64,000 nt of DNA from Galbitalea sp036266835 (GCA_036266835.1 DATAXD010000040.1:99471-163470); one strand, 5' to 3'; positions 31,999 to 40,841 are shown, numbered from the stretch's first letter. Numbers and translations are program-made. Notes: generated by a model not told the origin, from the letters alone.

Positions 31999-32998
31999 GG
32001 CGGTCATCCTCGGCGGCACGGGCGCGATCGGTCGCGCGACCGCAAGCCGGCTGCTCGCGGCAGGATGGTCGGTGGACTACACCGGCCGTGAACCGAGCCG
32101 AGCCGTCCCTGAACTTGACGTCGCGGGCGCCCGGTTCGTAACCTTCGAGGTCGACGATCCCGGAGCCATGTCGGCGAGGGTCGGGGCCGGGGCCGACCTG
32201 CTGGTCGACTGCGTGTGCTTCACGGCGGTGCACGCCGGCCGACTCGTCGAGGTCATGCCTAAAGTCGGCAACACGGTGATGATCTCGAGCAAGGCCGTTT
32301 ACGTCGACGCTGACGGCAACCACTCGAATTCGTCGGAGCGGCCCCGATTCGACGGGCCGATTCCCGAATCCCAGCCGACCCTCGCGCCCGGGTCCATGGA
32401 GTACCGGTCGCCGCTCGGCTACGGTTCGAACAAAGTGGCCGCCGAGAACGTGCTGCTGGACTCCGGGCTGCCGGTCTCCATCCTTCGCCCGTCGAAGATC
32501 CACGGAGCCGGGTCAGCGAATCCGCGCGAGTGGATGTTCGTGCGGCGCGCACTCGACAAGCGTCGCGTGGTACTGCTCGCCAAGGACGGCCGCGGTGTCG
32601 ACCATCCGACGGCAGCGGCCAATGTCGCGTCGTTGATCGAAACGGTCGCGCCGCTGCGCCAGCCGCGAATTCTGAATATCGCGGATCCGGATGCTCCGAC
32701 CGCGCTGGAAATCGCCCGCACCATGGCGGCGCACCTTGGTCACTCCTGGCGCGAAGTATTGCTCGACGACAGCGCGCCCGCCGGGCTCGGACGAACCCAC
32801 TGGGACGCCGTGCCGCCTCGCGTTCTGGACCTGTCCGCGGCGCTCGCGCTCGGCTACACGCCCGCCGGCACGTACGCCGAAACCGTCGGGGCAGAGATCG
32901 ACTGGCTCGTGCGGGAGCACGACACGCTGGACCTGAGCGACTTCGACGACGCGTTCGATTACGCCGCCGAGGACGAATACCTCGCGAGCGAGCCCTGA
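31991..32998 (+). CDS. NAD-dependent epimerase/dehydratase-like (extended SDR)
   Basis: A 335-residue extended short-chain dehydrogenase-like protein. The N-terminal cofactor motif is VILGGTGAIGRATASRL, followed by a TGREPSRAV loop suggesting NADP binding; the catalytic Tyr-x3-Lys is in GYGSNKVAAE. Family members work on nucleotide sugars or act as reductases; the substrate here is unknown. An ATG at 31970 is an equally open start; 31991 (8-nt overlap with the transporter) is used. The C terminus is acidic. Confidence 0.75.
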   Translation: MPRAVILGGTGAIGRATASRLLAAGWSVDYTGREPSRAVPELDVAGARFVTFEVDDPGAMSARVGAGADLLVDCVCFTAVHAGRLVEVMPKVGNTVMISSKAVYVDADGNHSNSSERPRFDGPIPESQPTLAPGSMEYRSPLGYGSNKVAAENVLLDSGLPVSILRPSKIHGAGSANPREWMFVRRALDKRRVVLLAKDGRGVDHPTAAANVASLIETVAPLRQPRILNIADPDAPTALEIARTMAAHLGHSWREVLLDDSAPAGLGRTHWDAVPPRVLDLSAALALGYTPAGTYAETVGAEIDWLVREHDTLDLSDFDDAFDYAAEDEYLASEP

Positions 32999-33007
32999 CC
33001 TCGTGCG

Positions 33008-33409
33008 CTAGAGCGCCTTCATCGAGTTGTTGCGGGGGTCGTGCGTGACCTCGGCGAGGCCCAGCGCCTCGAGCAGCGGCGGCATGTACATGCCGAAGCG
33101 CCCGCGGTAGCCCTTTCGCGTGCCGTACCAACCGCCGACGGGGTTGGACTCCGATCGTCCCCACGCCTCGACCGTGCCGTCGGCGGCCGGCTTCTGCTCA
33201 TCGGCGGCCCCGAGCGGAACCCAGTCACCCTGCGCCTTCAGCCAGGTGTGCAGGTCGTCGATCGCTCGCGCCTGGTACATCAGCTTGGTCGAGCCAACCT
33301 GGCAGACGATCACCGCCGGATCGGCGGATTCGTCGCGGTACATCTGGTAGTCGGATGTCCCGGGCGGCGTCTTGAGGTTCCACGGGTCTTCTTTGGTTCC
33401 TGCGCTCAT
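33008..33409 (-). CDS. Conserved actinobacterial small protein (DUF6855-like)
   Basis: A 133-residue soluble protein that I associate, from memory, with the DUF6855-type family. It has no membrane segment. Conserved-looking blocks are KEDPWNLKTPPGTSDYQMYRD near the start, GSTKLMYQARAIDDLHTWLK, WVPLGAADEQKPA and GGWYGTRKGYRGRFGMY. The function is unknown. Its ATG at 33409 is 38 bp downstream of clpB, but TACGCT 6 nt before it suggests an independent leaderless promoter. Confidence 0.68.
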   Translation of the reverse strand: MSAGTKEDPWNLKTPPGTSDYQMYRDESADPAVIVCQVGSTKLMYQARAIDDLHTWLKAQGDWVPLGAADEQKPAADGTVEAWGRSESNPVGGWYGTRKGYRGRFGMYMPPLLEALGLAEVTHDPRNNSMKAL

Positions 33410-33415
33410 GGCGCG

Positions 33416-33421
33416 AGCGTA
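33416..33421 (-). promoter_or_regulatory. Leaderless -10 element of the DUF6855-like gene
   Basis: Minus-strand TACGCT, 6 nt, then ATG at 33409, in the 38-bp gap after clpB. Confidence 0.55.
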
Positions 33422-33447
33422 CTCCTGATCCAACCCCGCGGTTTGGC

Positions 33448-35598
33448 CTAGCTGTCCATGCGGGTGACGGTGAGGCCGTCATCCTTGAAGTCGACCTTGA
33501 CGGTGTCGCCGTCAGCGATGTCGCCTGCGAGGAGGGCCCGCGCGAGCTTGTCGTCGATCTCACGCTGCATCAGGCGCCGCAGCGGCCTGGCGCCGTAGAT
33601 CGGGTCGAAGCCTCGCTCGGCGAGCCAGGAGCGAGCATCCGGCGTCACGGCGAGCTCCAGCCGACGATCGGCGAGCCGTCGGGCGAGTCGGTCGACATAC
33701 AGCGACACGATCTGGCCGAGGTCCTCGGTGGTCAGCGGCGCGAAGACGACGATGTCGTCGAGACGGTTGATGAATTCCGGCTTGAAGGCCTGGCGAACGA
33801 GATCCTGCACAGCGGCTTCGCGGTCTTCCCAGTCGATCGCCTGGTCGGTCAGGATCTGGCTGCCGAGATTGCTGGTCAGGATCAGGATGGTGTTGCGGAA
33901 GTCGACCGTGCGACCCTGGCCATCCGTGAGCCGACCGTCATCGAGCACCTGCAGAAGAACATCAAAGACCTCGGGATGCGCCTTCTCGATTTCGTCGAGT
34001 AGCACAACCGAGTAGGGACGGCGCCGCACGGCCTCGGTCAGTTGACCACCCTGCTCGAACCCGATGTAGCCAGGAGGCGCACCGACGAGGCGCGAGACCG
34101 CGAACTTCTCGCCGTACTCACTCATGTCGATGCGAATGAGCGCCTTCTCGTCGTCGAACAGGTTCTCTGCCAGAGCCTTCGCGAGCTCGGTCTTGCCGAC
34201 TCCGGTCGGCCCCAGGAACATGAAGGACCCGGTCGGTTTGCCGGGATCGGAGATCCCCGCCCGCGAGCGGCGAACCGCCTCGCTGACGGCCCGAACGGCC
34301 TGCTTCTGGCCGATGAGTCGACGACCCAGCTCGGACTCGAGCGATAGCAGCTTCTCGGTTTCACCCTGCTTCAGGCGGGCGACCGGGATGCCGGTCCACG
34401 CCGCCACGACGGCGGCGATGTCCTCATCCGTCACCTGGTCGTTGACCATGCGCGGGCCGAGTTGCTCCACGGACTCCGCGGCGGCAATCGCCTTCTCGAT
34501 GGACGGAATCGTCTCGTAGTTCAGCTTGGACGCGTCCTGGTAGCGCTGATCGCGCATCGCCTTGTCGAGGTCGATTCGTGCATCGTTGAGCTTGTTGCGC
34601 AGATCGCCCACCGAATGCAGGGACGACTTCTCGGCCTTCCACCGCATCTCGAGCGTTCCGAGTGCTTCCTCGCGCTCGTGCATGTCGGCACGCAGTTTCT
34701 CGAGACGCACCTTGGATGCCACATCCTTTTCCTTGCGCAGCGCGAGCTCCTCGATGCGCAGCCGGTCAACGGCTCGCTTGAGCTCGTCGATCTCGACCGG
34801 GGATGAATCGATCTCCATCTTGAGCCGGCTGGCCGCCTCATCCACAAGGTCGATGGCCTTATCCGGAAGCTGGCGAGCGGTGATGTAACGGTTGGACAGG
34901 GATGCCGCGGCGACGAGTGCCGAATCGGCAATCGTGACCTTGTGGTGTGCCTCGTATCTCTCCTTGAGTCCGCGCAGGATCGCGATCGTGTCTTCCACGG
35001 ATGGTTCGCCGACGAATACCTGCTGGAAGCGGCGCTCGAGCGCGGCATCCTTCTCGATGTACTCGCGGTACTCGTTTAGGGTCGTCGCGCCGATCATCCG
35101 AAGCTCGCCGCGCGCCAGCATCGGCTTCAGCATGTTCGCGGCGGCGACCGATCCCTCACCACCGCCGGCACCGATGAGCGTATGCAGCTCGTCAATGAAC
35201 GTGATGATGCGGCCGTCCGAGTCGTCGATCTCCTTGAGAACGGCCTTGAGCCGCTCCTCGAACTCACCGCGATACTTCGCGCCGGCGACGAGCGCCGCGA
35301 GGTCGAGCGACACGAGTTGCTTGTCTTTCAGCGAGTCGGCGACATCGCCGGCGACGATGCGCTGGGCCAGCCCCTCGACGACCGCGGTCTTGCCGACGCC
35401 GGGCTCGCCGATGAGCACCGGGTTGTTCTTGGTGCGCCGGGTTAGCACCTGGCTGACTCGACGGATCTCGGCGTCACGCCCGATGACCGGATCGAGCTTT
35501 CCGCTCCTGGCCTGGTCGGTGAGGTTGATGCCGTACTGTTCGAGCGCGCTCTTCTGCTGCTCTTCCGCCGCTGCCGGCGCCCCCTGCATGTTGGCCAT
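33448..35598 (-). CDS. clpB: ATP-dependent disaggregase ClpB, lacking the N-terminal domain
   Basis: A 716-residue Hsp100 chaperone that works with DnaK to pull proteins from aggregates. Two AAA modules are present: Walker A GEPGVGKT at 64-71 and GPTGVGKT in the second half, with the ClpB coiled-coil middle domain between (EKDVASKVRLEKLRADMHER and QRYQDASKLNYETI). Full-length ClpB is about 860 residues; the usual N-terminal substrate domain of about 140 residues is absent, and the protein starts with QYGINLTDQARSGKLDPVIGR. No N-domain coding sequence is seen upstream, where the methyltransferase gene ends 16 bp before. An AGGAG site precedes the ATG. It lies at the end of the HspR unit. Confidence 0.93.
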   Translation of the reverse strand: MANMQGAPAAAEEQQKSALEQYGINLTDQARSGKLDPVIGRDAEIRRVSQVLTRRTKNNPVLIGEPGVGKTAVVEGLAQRIVAGDVADSLKDKQLVSLDLAALVAGAKYRGEFEERLKAVLKEIDDSDGRIITFIDELHTLIGAGGGEGSVAAANMLKPMLARGELRMIGATTLNEYREYIEKDAALERRFQQVFVGEPSVEDTIAILRGLKERYEAHHKVTIADSALVAAASLSNRYITARQLPDKAIDLVDEAASRLKMEIDSSPVEIDELKRAVDRLRIEELALRKEKDVASKVRLEKLRADMHEREEALGTLEMRWKAEKSSLHSVGDLRNKLNDARIDLDKAMRDQRYQDASKLNYETIPSIEKAIAAAESVEQLGPRMVNDQVTDEDIAAVVAAWTGIPVARLKQGETEKLLSLESELGRRLIGQKQAVRAVSEAVRRSRAGISDPGKPTGSFMFLGPTGVGKTELAKALAENLFDDEKALIRIDMSEYGEKFAVSRLVGAPPGYIGFEQGGQLTEAVRRRPYSVVLLDEIEKAHPEVFDVLLQVLDDGRLTDGQGRTVDFRNTILILTSNLGSQILTDQAIDWEDREAAVQDLVRQAFKPEFINRLDDIVVFAPLTTEDLGQIVSLYVDRLARRLADRRLELAVTPDARSWLAERGFDPIYGARPLRRLMQREIDDKLARALLAGDIADGDTVKVDFKDDGLTVTRMDS

Positions 35599-35614
35599 TC
35601 GTTCTCCTGAATGC

Positions 35615-36670
35615 CTAGTTGGTTGGTTTGATTGACGTGGTCACCGTGAACTTCGGTGTCCGCGTGAGTTGAGTGGTCGGCCCGACGGTCGATTCGAGCG
35701 CCGGTCGGTAGCCGAGATGTGAATTCCAGACGACGCGCAGTTCACCGCCTGGCCTGAGCTTGCGAGCCGCAGCGACAAACATTGCTTGCGCTGTTTCCCG
35801 TGAGACGGATCCGCCTTCGTGAAACGGCGGATTGAGCACGATTAGGTCCACGGAATCGCCAGCCTGGCCGTCGAGAAGGCTCTCGTGGGCGACTGCGATA
35901 TCGAGGGCATTGGCTGCAAATGTCTCGCGCGCCGACCGGACGGCAATCTCCGAGTCATCCGATGCGATAACCCGAGCCGCTGGCCGCGCACGCTTCAGTT
36001 GCGCCGCGAGGATGCCGGTGCCGCATCCGAAATCGATGGCCCTCTCGAACGCAGGCAGCGAGTCGAAGGTCGCGAGCATCGCACGCGTGCCGATGTCGAG
36101 CGATGCACCGGCGAAAACCCCGCCCCACGCCACCACGTCGAGATCGAGGTCATCGAGGTGGGCATTTCGCGGCTCGGGGGCTGCAACCGCTCGTGGTTCG
36201 GCGGCGAAGAGCACCCGCGACTTCTGTCGGGCGAGGGATGCACGGACGTTTCCGAACGATCGCGCGAGGACATCGTTCATCGAAAGGCTCATGTACTTGA
36301 GTCGACCGCCGGCGATGAGGGTCACGGTCGCCTTCGCATGACGCGCGACCTCCCGGGCGATGTCATCAAGCTGGTCGAGCGATTTCGGCAGCCGAAGCAG
36401 GACGACATCGGCGTCTCGGACAACATCTTCGAGGCCGACATCCACGCGACCCGGGTTGAATCGCGCCGAGTCGGCGGCGGAGTCCAGGCTGATTCGGGGG
36501 CGACCGACCTCGTTCCCCACGCGCATCGCGATCTCGCCGGCATCGATCACCGCGATGGTGCCGTGGAGCATCGGCCGCGCCTCGTCCATGAGCAGACGAT
36601 CGGCGGCGCTGGTGAGCGCTGGCAACGTCGTCATTGGCACCGTCGTCGTCGGCACGGTCGTTGTGGACAT
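35615..36670 (-). CDS. RsmC/RlmG-like rRNA guanine methyltransferase
   Basis: A 351-residue class I methyltransferase with a duplicated methylase-like fold, as in RsmC and RlmG (N2-guanine methylation in 16S or 23S rRNA). The C-terminal catalytic half has the S-adenosylmethionine motif AIDFGCGTGILA and the catalytic NPPFHEGGSVSR. The N-terminal half is degenerate. It starts 3 nt after hspR and ends 16 bp before clpB, so it sits within the heat-shock transcript, an unusual location that suggests ribosome modification under heat stress or simple read-through. The first 15 residues are Thr/Pro-rich and may reflect a later true start. Confidence 0.82.
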   Translation of the reverse strand: MSTTTVPTTTVPMTTLPALTSAADRLLMDEARPMLHGTIAVIDAGEIAMRVGNEVGRPRISLDSAADSARFNPGRVDVGLEDVVRDADVVLLRLPKSLDQLDDIAREVARHAKATVTLIAGGRLKYMSLSMNDVLARSFGNVRASLARQKSRVLFAAEPRAVAAPEPRNAHLDDLDLDVVAWGGVFAGASLDIGTRAMLATFDSLPAFERAIDFGCGTGILAAQLKRARPAARVIASDDSEIAVRSARETFAANALDIAVAHESLLDGQAGDSVDLIVLNPPFHEGGSVSRETAQAMFVAAARKLRPGGELRVVWNSHLGYRPALESTVGPTTQLTRTPKFTVTTSIKPTN

Positions 36671-36673
36671 CGC

Positions 36674-37090
36674 CTAGTCCCGTCCCAGCGGGCGCCACAC
36701 GACGACCTGGGTGTTGCGCTGCGCGCGAGTCCCGGTGCGAAGCGGCACGACATCACCCGATCCGGCGGCGGCGAAGACGCGGCGCCCCGGGCGGTTGAGC
36801 AGTTCGTCGGCGAGCGCCGATTCGAGTTCACGCACCCGGCCCTGCAGCGCGGAGACCTGGTTTTCCAGGTCGAGGAAGCGCCGGATGCCTTCGAGATTCA
36901 GTCCCTCGGCGCCGAGTCGCGCGATCTCCCGAAGCTGCACAACGTCCCGCATCGAATAACGACGCGACTTACCCGCAGTACGCGTCGGCGACACCAGGCC
37001 GAGCCGATCATACTGGCGCAGCGTCTGGGGATGCATCGCAGCGAGTTCCGCGGCGATCGCGATCGGAAAGACCGGGCTGAACTCGTCCAT
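36674..37090 (-). CDS. hspR: Heat-shock repressor HspR (MerR family)
   Basis: A 138-residue repressor of the dnaK operon, which binds HAIR sites with DnaK as corepressor. The MerR helix-turn-helix is FPIAIAAELAAMHPQTLRQY followed by DRLGLVSP and RRYSMRDV. The coiled coil is at about 75-100 (FLDLENQVSALQGRVRELES). Its ATG overlaps the dnaJ stop (TGATG), coupling its translation to the chaperone genes. Two HAIR operators lie upstream of dnaK, 3.6 kb away. Confidence 0.93.
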   Translation of the reverse strand: MDEFSPVFPIAIAAELAAMHPQTLRQYDRLGLVSPTRTAGKSRRYSMRDVVQLREIARLGAEGLNLEGIRRFLDLENQVSALQGRVRELESALADELLNRPGRRVFAAAGSGDVVPLRTGTRAQRNTQVVVWRPLGRD

Positions 37091-38070
37091 CAGTGCAGGC
37101 TCCCTGCCTGTTCGAGGAGTTCAGTGCGAGGGTTTTCGCCGGGCATCGCGGATGCGAACGCCTCGAGATGCTTCTTCGCGGAATCACTGAGGTGGCTGGG
37201 CACGGCAACGTGCACAGAAGCGAGCAGGTCACCCGTCCCCTTCGCCGTGGTCACGCCGCGTCCCTTGACGCGCAGCACCCGGCCGCTCGGAGTTCCCGCC
37301 GCAACGCGAAGTCGCACCGGGTCGGCACCGAGCGTCGGGACCTCAACCGTTGCGCCCAGCGTCGCTTCGACGAAGGTCACCGGAACATCGACGCGCAAGT
37401 TGTTGCCGTCGCGCTCGAACACCGGATGCTTGCGCACCGTGACAGTGAGAACCAGGTCGCCCGCCTCGCCACCATCGGGGCTCGGCTCGCCCTTCCCCTT
37501 GAGACGGATCTTCTGGCCGTTGTTTACCCCGGCCGGAATCTTGACCTTGATCGGCTTGCCACCCGATGGCTGAAGCGAAACGGTGTCGCCATTAATCGCG
37601 GTGACGAAATCCAGGGTCGTGCTGGCCGTGAGGTCGCGGCCCCGAGTTGGTCCGCCGTAGCCCTGATAACCACCGGACGTCCGACCGAAGTTACCACCGC
37701 CGAACATCCCGCCGAGCAGATCCTCGAAGCCGTTCTGCTGGAACGTCCTGCGATTTCCACCGCCAAACATCCCACCAAAGACATCCTCGAAGCCGCCCGG
37801 AGCCCCGCCGCCACCGGAGGTGAAGCGGGCGCCGGATCCCATCGCGCGCACCTGGTCGTACTCGGCGCGCTGCTCGGGATCGGACAGCACCGAGTACGCC
37901 TCGCTGATCTCCTTGAACCGCGCCTCGGCCTTCGCGTCTCCCGCATTGGAATCCGGATGATACTGCCGTGCGAGTTTGCGGTAGGTCTTCTTAAGTTCGG
38001 CGTCGGATACATCCTTGGCGACCCCGAGGGTCTTGTAGAAGTCCTTGTCGAACCAATCCTGGCTGGCCAC
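37090..38070 (-). CDS. dnaJ: J-domain co-chaperone DnaJ without the zinc-finger centre
   Basis: A 326-residue Hsp40. The J domain (about 8-75) carries the His-Pro-Asp at 38-40 (QYHPDSN) that triggers DnaK ATPase. The Gly/Phe-rich linker (FGGMFGGGNRRTF, FGGGNFGRTSGG) is followed directly by the two beta-barrel C-terminal domains (VKIPAGVNNGQKIRLKGKG). There are no Cys residues, so the CxxCxGxG zinc centre of classic DnaJ is missing, making it CbpA-like. A GTG start at 38070 follows a GGAGGG-like site, 10 nt after grpE. Confidence 0.92.
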   Translation of the reverse strand: MASQDWFDKDFYKTLGVAKDVSDAELKKTYRKLARQYHPDSNAGDAKAEARFKEISEAYSVLSDPEQRAEYDQVRAMGSGARFTSGGGGAPGGFEDVFGGMFGGGNRRTFQQNGFEDLLGGMFGGGNFGRTSGGYQGYGGPTRGRDLTASTTLDFVTAINGDTVSLQPSGGKPIKVKIPAGVNNGQKIRLKGKGEPSPDGGEAGDLVLTVTVRKHPVFERDGNNLRVDVPVTFVEATLGATVEVPTLGADPVRLRVAAGTPSGRVLRVKGRGVTTAKGTGDLLASVHVAVPSHLSDSAKKHLEAFASAMPGENPRTELLEQAGSLH

Positions 38071-38080
38071 GGAGGGCTCC

Positions 38081-38725
38081 CTACTTGCCCTCTGGCACGG
38101 ACACGGCAACCTTGGCCGCGCGCAGCAGCCGGTCGCCGAGCGCGTACCCGGGCTCGATGACGTCAGCGACCGTGTTTTCGGTGGCGCCCTTCGTGGGCAG
38201 CTGGACGACGGCCTCGTGGAGGTGCGGATCGAAGGTTTCACCCTTCTCGCCGACCGACCGCAGGCCGTAGCGCGCAAACGCCGCGTGCAACTTCTGTGCA
38301 ACGAGTTCCAGCGAACTGCCGGCGAGGTCGCCGTGCGCCTCGGCGCGATACAGGTCGTCGACGGCTGGCAGCATCGTACGGATGACCTCGGCGATCACCG
38401 CGTCGCGGTTCGCAGCGCGGTCCCGCTCGACGCGCTTACGGAAGTTGACCAGCTCGGCCTGCGCACGAGCAAGATCGTTGCGCATGTCGGCGAGCAGGTC
38501 GCGTTCGCCCTCATCGAGGAACGCCCGTTCTTCCGCTGTCAGGTCGTCGTCGATGGGCGAATCCTCGGTCGACGCATCGTCGGCCGACAGCTCGTTTGTC
38601 TCATCCGCATCCGACTCCTCGGGCGCGGATGAGACGTCGAACGCTGCAAAGTCGGTCGCATCGCGATCGGCAGCCGCCTTCGCGGCCGCCGCGTCGTCCT
38701 CGCTCGGGCCCTTCTTTTCCGTCAT
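38081..38725 (-). CDS. grpE: Nucleotide exchange factor GrpE
   Basis: A 214-residue cochaperone that releases ADP from DnaK. A long acidic disordered head (Ala/Asp/Glu-rich, about residues 1-75) is followed by the dimerisation helix (LLADMRNDLARAQAELVNF) and the C-terminal beta domain with GETFDPHLHEAV, the family signature that contacts DnaK. Length is normal. It lies 3 nt after dnaK and 10 nt before dnaJ within the operon. Confidence 0.94.
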   Translation of the reverse strand: MTEKKGPSEDDAAAAKAAADRDATDFAAFDVSSAPEESDADETNELSADDASTEDSPIDDDLTAEERAFLDEGERDLLADMRNDLARAQAELVNFRKRVERDRAANRDAVIAEVIRTMLPAVDDLYRAEAHGDLAGSSLELVAQKLHAAFARYGLRSVGEKGETFDPHLHEAVVQLPTKGATENTVADVIEPGYALGDRLLRAAKVAVSVPEGK

Positions 38726-38728
38726 GGG

Positions 38729-40603
38729 CTACTTCTTCTTCGGGTCTTCGGTGGGCTCGTCCTCGACTACCTCGGCATCGACGATGTCCTCGTCTTCCGA
38801 GGTCGGCGTCTCGGCCGACTCCTCACTTTCGTCCGTGGAATCCGCTTCCTTGCTCTGAGCGGCGTAGATCGCTTCACCGAGCTTCTGCTGGGATGTGTTG
38901 AGCTTGTCGAAGGCGGTCTTCACCGCGGCCTCGTCGTCGCCCTGCAACGCCGTTTGAAGAGCGTCGACGTCAGCCTGCACCTCGGTCTTCACGTCCTCGG
39001 GCAGCTTGTCTTCGTTGTCCTTGATCAGCTTGTCGATCGAGTACGCGAGCTGCTCGGCGTTGTTGCGGGTCTCGGCCGCGTCACGACGGGCCTTGTCCTC
39101 CGCAGCGTGCTCTTCGCCTTCGCGAACCATGCGTTCGATGTCTTCCTTCGCGAGCGACGAACCGCCCGTGATGGTGATCGACTGCTCCTTGCCGGTTCCC
39201 TTGTCGCGTGCGTGCACCTGAACGATGCCGTTCGCGTCGATGTCGAAGGTGACCTCGACCTGCGGAACGCCACGGGGTGCGGGCGCAATGCCCTGCAGCT
39301 CGAACGTGCCAAGCGGCTTGTTGTCGCGGGTGAACTCGCGCTCGCCCTGGAAGACCTGGATCGCGACGGATGGCTGGTTGTCATCCGCGGTCGTGAAGGT
39401 CTCGCTTCGCTTTGTCGGGATGGCCGTGTTGCGCTCGATGAGCTTGGTCATGATGCCGCCCTTGGTCTCGATGCCGAGACTCAGCGGGGTGACGTCGATG
39501 AGCAGCACATCTTTGCGCTCGCCCTTGAGAACGCCGGCTTGCAGGGCGGCGCCAACCGCGACGACCTCGTCCGGGTTCACGCCCTTGTTGGGCTCCTTAC
39601 CTCCGGTCAGCTTCTTGACGAGCTCCTGTACGGCGGGCATACGCGTGGATCCACCAACGAGAACGACGTGCGAGACGTCGGCAACCTTGATGCCGGCCTC
39701 CTTGATGACGTCCTGGAAGGGCTTGCGCGTGCGCTCGAGCAGGTCCTTGGTGAGGTCCTCGAACTTGGCGCGGGTGAGCGTCTCGTCGAGGTTCGCCGGG
39801 CCGCTGTCGGTCAGCGACAGGTAGGGCAGCTGGATGCTCGCGGTCGTCGAAGAGGACAACTCCTTCTTCGCCTGCTCCGCGGCCTCCTTGAGACGCTGCA
39901 GCGCGATCTTGTCCTTGGAGACATCCACACCGGTGGTCGCCTTGAACTGCGCGACCAGGTGATCGACGATCCGCTGGTCCCAGTCATCGCCGCCGAGGCG
40001 GTTGTCGCCGGCGGTCGCGCGGACCTGGATCGTGGAGAAGTCCTCGTCCTTGCCCACCTCCAGCAGCGAGACGTCGAACGTTCCGCCACCAAGGTCGAAG
40101 ACCAGGATGAGCTCGTCTTCCTTGCCCTTGTCGAGACCGTAGGCCAGTGCCGCTGCGGTGGGCTCGTTGATGATGCGCAGGACGTTGAGGCCGGCGATCT
40201 CGCCGGCATCTTTCGTTGCCTGGCGCTCTGCGTCGTTGAAGTACGCGGGAACAGTGACGACTGCGTCGGTTACCGGCTCGCCGAGATACTGCTCGGCATC
40301 GCGCTTCAGTTTCGCAAGAATTCGCGCCGAGATCTCCTGTGGGGTGTACTTCTTACCGTCGATGTCCACGGTCCAGTCCGTGCCCATGTGGCGTTTGACG
40401 GACGAAATCGTGCGGTCAACGTTGGTGACGGCCTGACGCTTTGCGGTCTCGCCGACCAGCGTCTCGCCGTCCTTGGTGAAGGCCACGACCGACGGGGTCG
40501 TGCGGAATCCTTCAGCGTTTGCGATGACGGTTGGTTCGCCGCCTTCGAGCACGGCAACCACCGAGTTGGTGGTTCCGAGGTCAATGCCTACTGATCGAGC
40601 CAT
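38729..40603 (-). CDS. dnaK: Chaperone DnaK (Hsp70)
   Basis: A 624-residue Hsp70. The ATPase domain begins MARSVGIDLGTTNSVVA with the phosphate-binding loop and has LVFDLGGGTFDVSLLE and VVLVGGSTRMPAVQELV; the substrate-binding domain has DVTPLSLGIETKGG. The C-terminal tail is acidic (EDIVDAEVVEDE) ending in Lys residues. The ATG at 40603 follows AAGGAGTG. It is the first gene of a probable six-gene HspR unit, dnaK-grpE-dnaJ-hspR-methyltransferase-clpB, controlled by the HAIR sites upstream. Confidence 0.97.
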   Translation of the reverse strand: MARSVGIDLGTTNSVVAVLEGGEPTVIANAEGFRTTPSVVAFTKDGETLVGETAKRQAVTNVDRTISSVKRHMGTDWTVDIDGKKYTPQEISARILAKLKRDAEQYLGEPVTDAVVTVPAYFNDAERQATKDAGEIAGLNVLRIINEPTAAALAYGLDKGKEDELILVFDLGGGTFDVSLLEVGKDEDFSTIQVRATAGDNRLGGDDWDQRIVDHLVAQFKATTGVDVSKDKIALQRLKEAAEQAKKELSSSTTASIQLPYLSLTDSGPANLDETLTRAKFEDLTKDLLERTRKPFQDVIKEAGIKVADVSHVVLVGGSTRMPAVQELVKKLTGGKEPNKGVNPDEVVAVGAALQAGVLKGERKDVLLIDVTPLSLGIETKGGIMTKLIERNTAIPTKRSETFTTADDNQPSVAIQVFQGEREFTRDNKPLGTFELQGIAPAPRGVPQVEVTFDIDANGIVQVHARDKGTGKEQSITITGGSSLAKEDIERMVREGEEHAAEDKARRDAAETRNNAEQLAYSIDKLIKDNEDKLPEDVKTEVQADVDALQTALQGDDEAAVKTAFDKLNTSQQKLGEAIYAAQSKEADSTDESEESAETPTSEDEDIVDAEVVEDEPTEDPKKK

Positions 40604-40706
40604 GTGCTTGAGTCACTCCTTGTTCTAATCCCCGAGGCTCTCGAAGGGACATGTTCTGTGCGAAGGATCCCGGGTAGAGCCTCAGGGATCGACAAACTGG
40701 TGAGAA

Positions 40707-40727
40707 CTTGAGTCGCGCCGTGTCAAG
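40707..40727. promoter_or_regulatory. HAIR operator 1 (HspR site)
   Basis: CTTGAGT, 7 nt, TGTCAAG: the left half matches the HAIR consensus CTTGAGT-N7-ACTCAAG exactly, the right half differs at two positions. It overlaps the downstream edge of the proposed dnaK -10, where a bound repressor would block initiation. Confidence 0.75.
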
Positions 40728-40754
40728 TTTGGTGGAATGGATGATCGTTGTCAA
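40726..40754 (-). promoter_or_regulatory. dnaK promoter (-35 TTGACA, 17-bp spacer, -10 CAAACT)
   Basis: On the minus strand a perfect TTGACA (40749-40754) lies 17 bp before CAAACT (40726-40731). It is flanked by the two HAIR sites. The predicted leader would be about 115 nt. The -10 is weak, as expected for a strongly regulated promoter. Confidence 0.55.
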
Positions 40755-40769
40755 GTTCAGAAACCAAAA

Positions 40770-40790
40770 CTTGAGTCGCGTCAACTCAAC
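40770..40790. promoter_or_regulatory. HAIR operator 2 (HspR site)
   Basis: CTTGAGT, 7 nt, ACTCAAC: only the last base departs from the consensus. It lies just upstream of the dnaK -35 and about 46 bp before the -10 of the divergent transporter gene, so it could act on both. Confidence 0.82.
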
Positions 40791-40835
40791 TACAAATCCA
40801 CCAGGGTTGTTCCCCCATTGTTTGCGGCGGAACGT

Positions 40836-40841
40836 TAGTGT
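40836..40841 (+). promoter_or_regulatory. Leaderless -10 element of the UMF1-type transporter gene
   Basis: TAGTGT, 7 nt, then ATG at 40849. Confidence 0.6.

Noticed and set aside
38954..40594. A 546-codon plus-strand frame opposite dnaK
   Set aside because: It mirrors the high-GC codon structure of dnaK, has no recognisable domain and lies wholly antisense to a certain gene.
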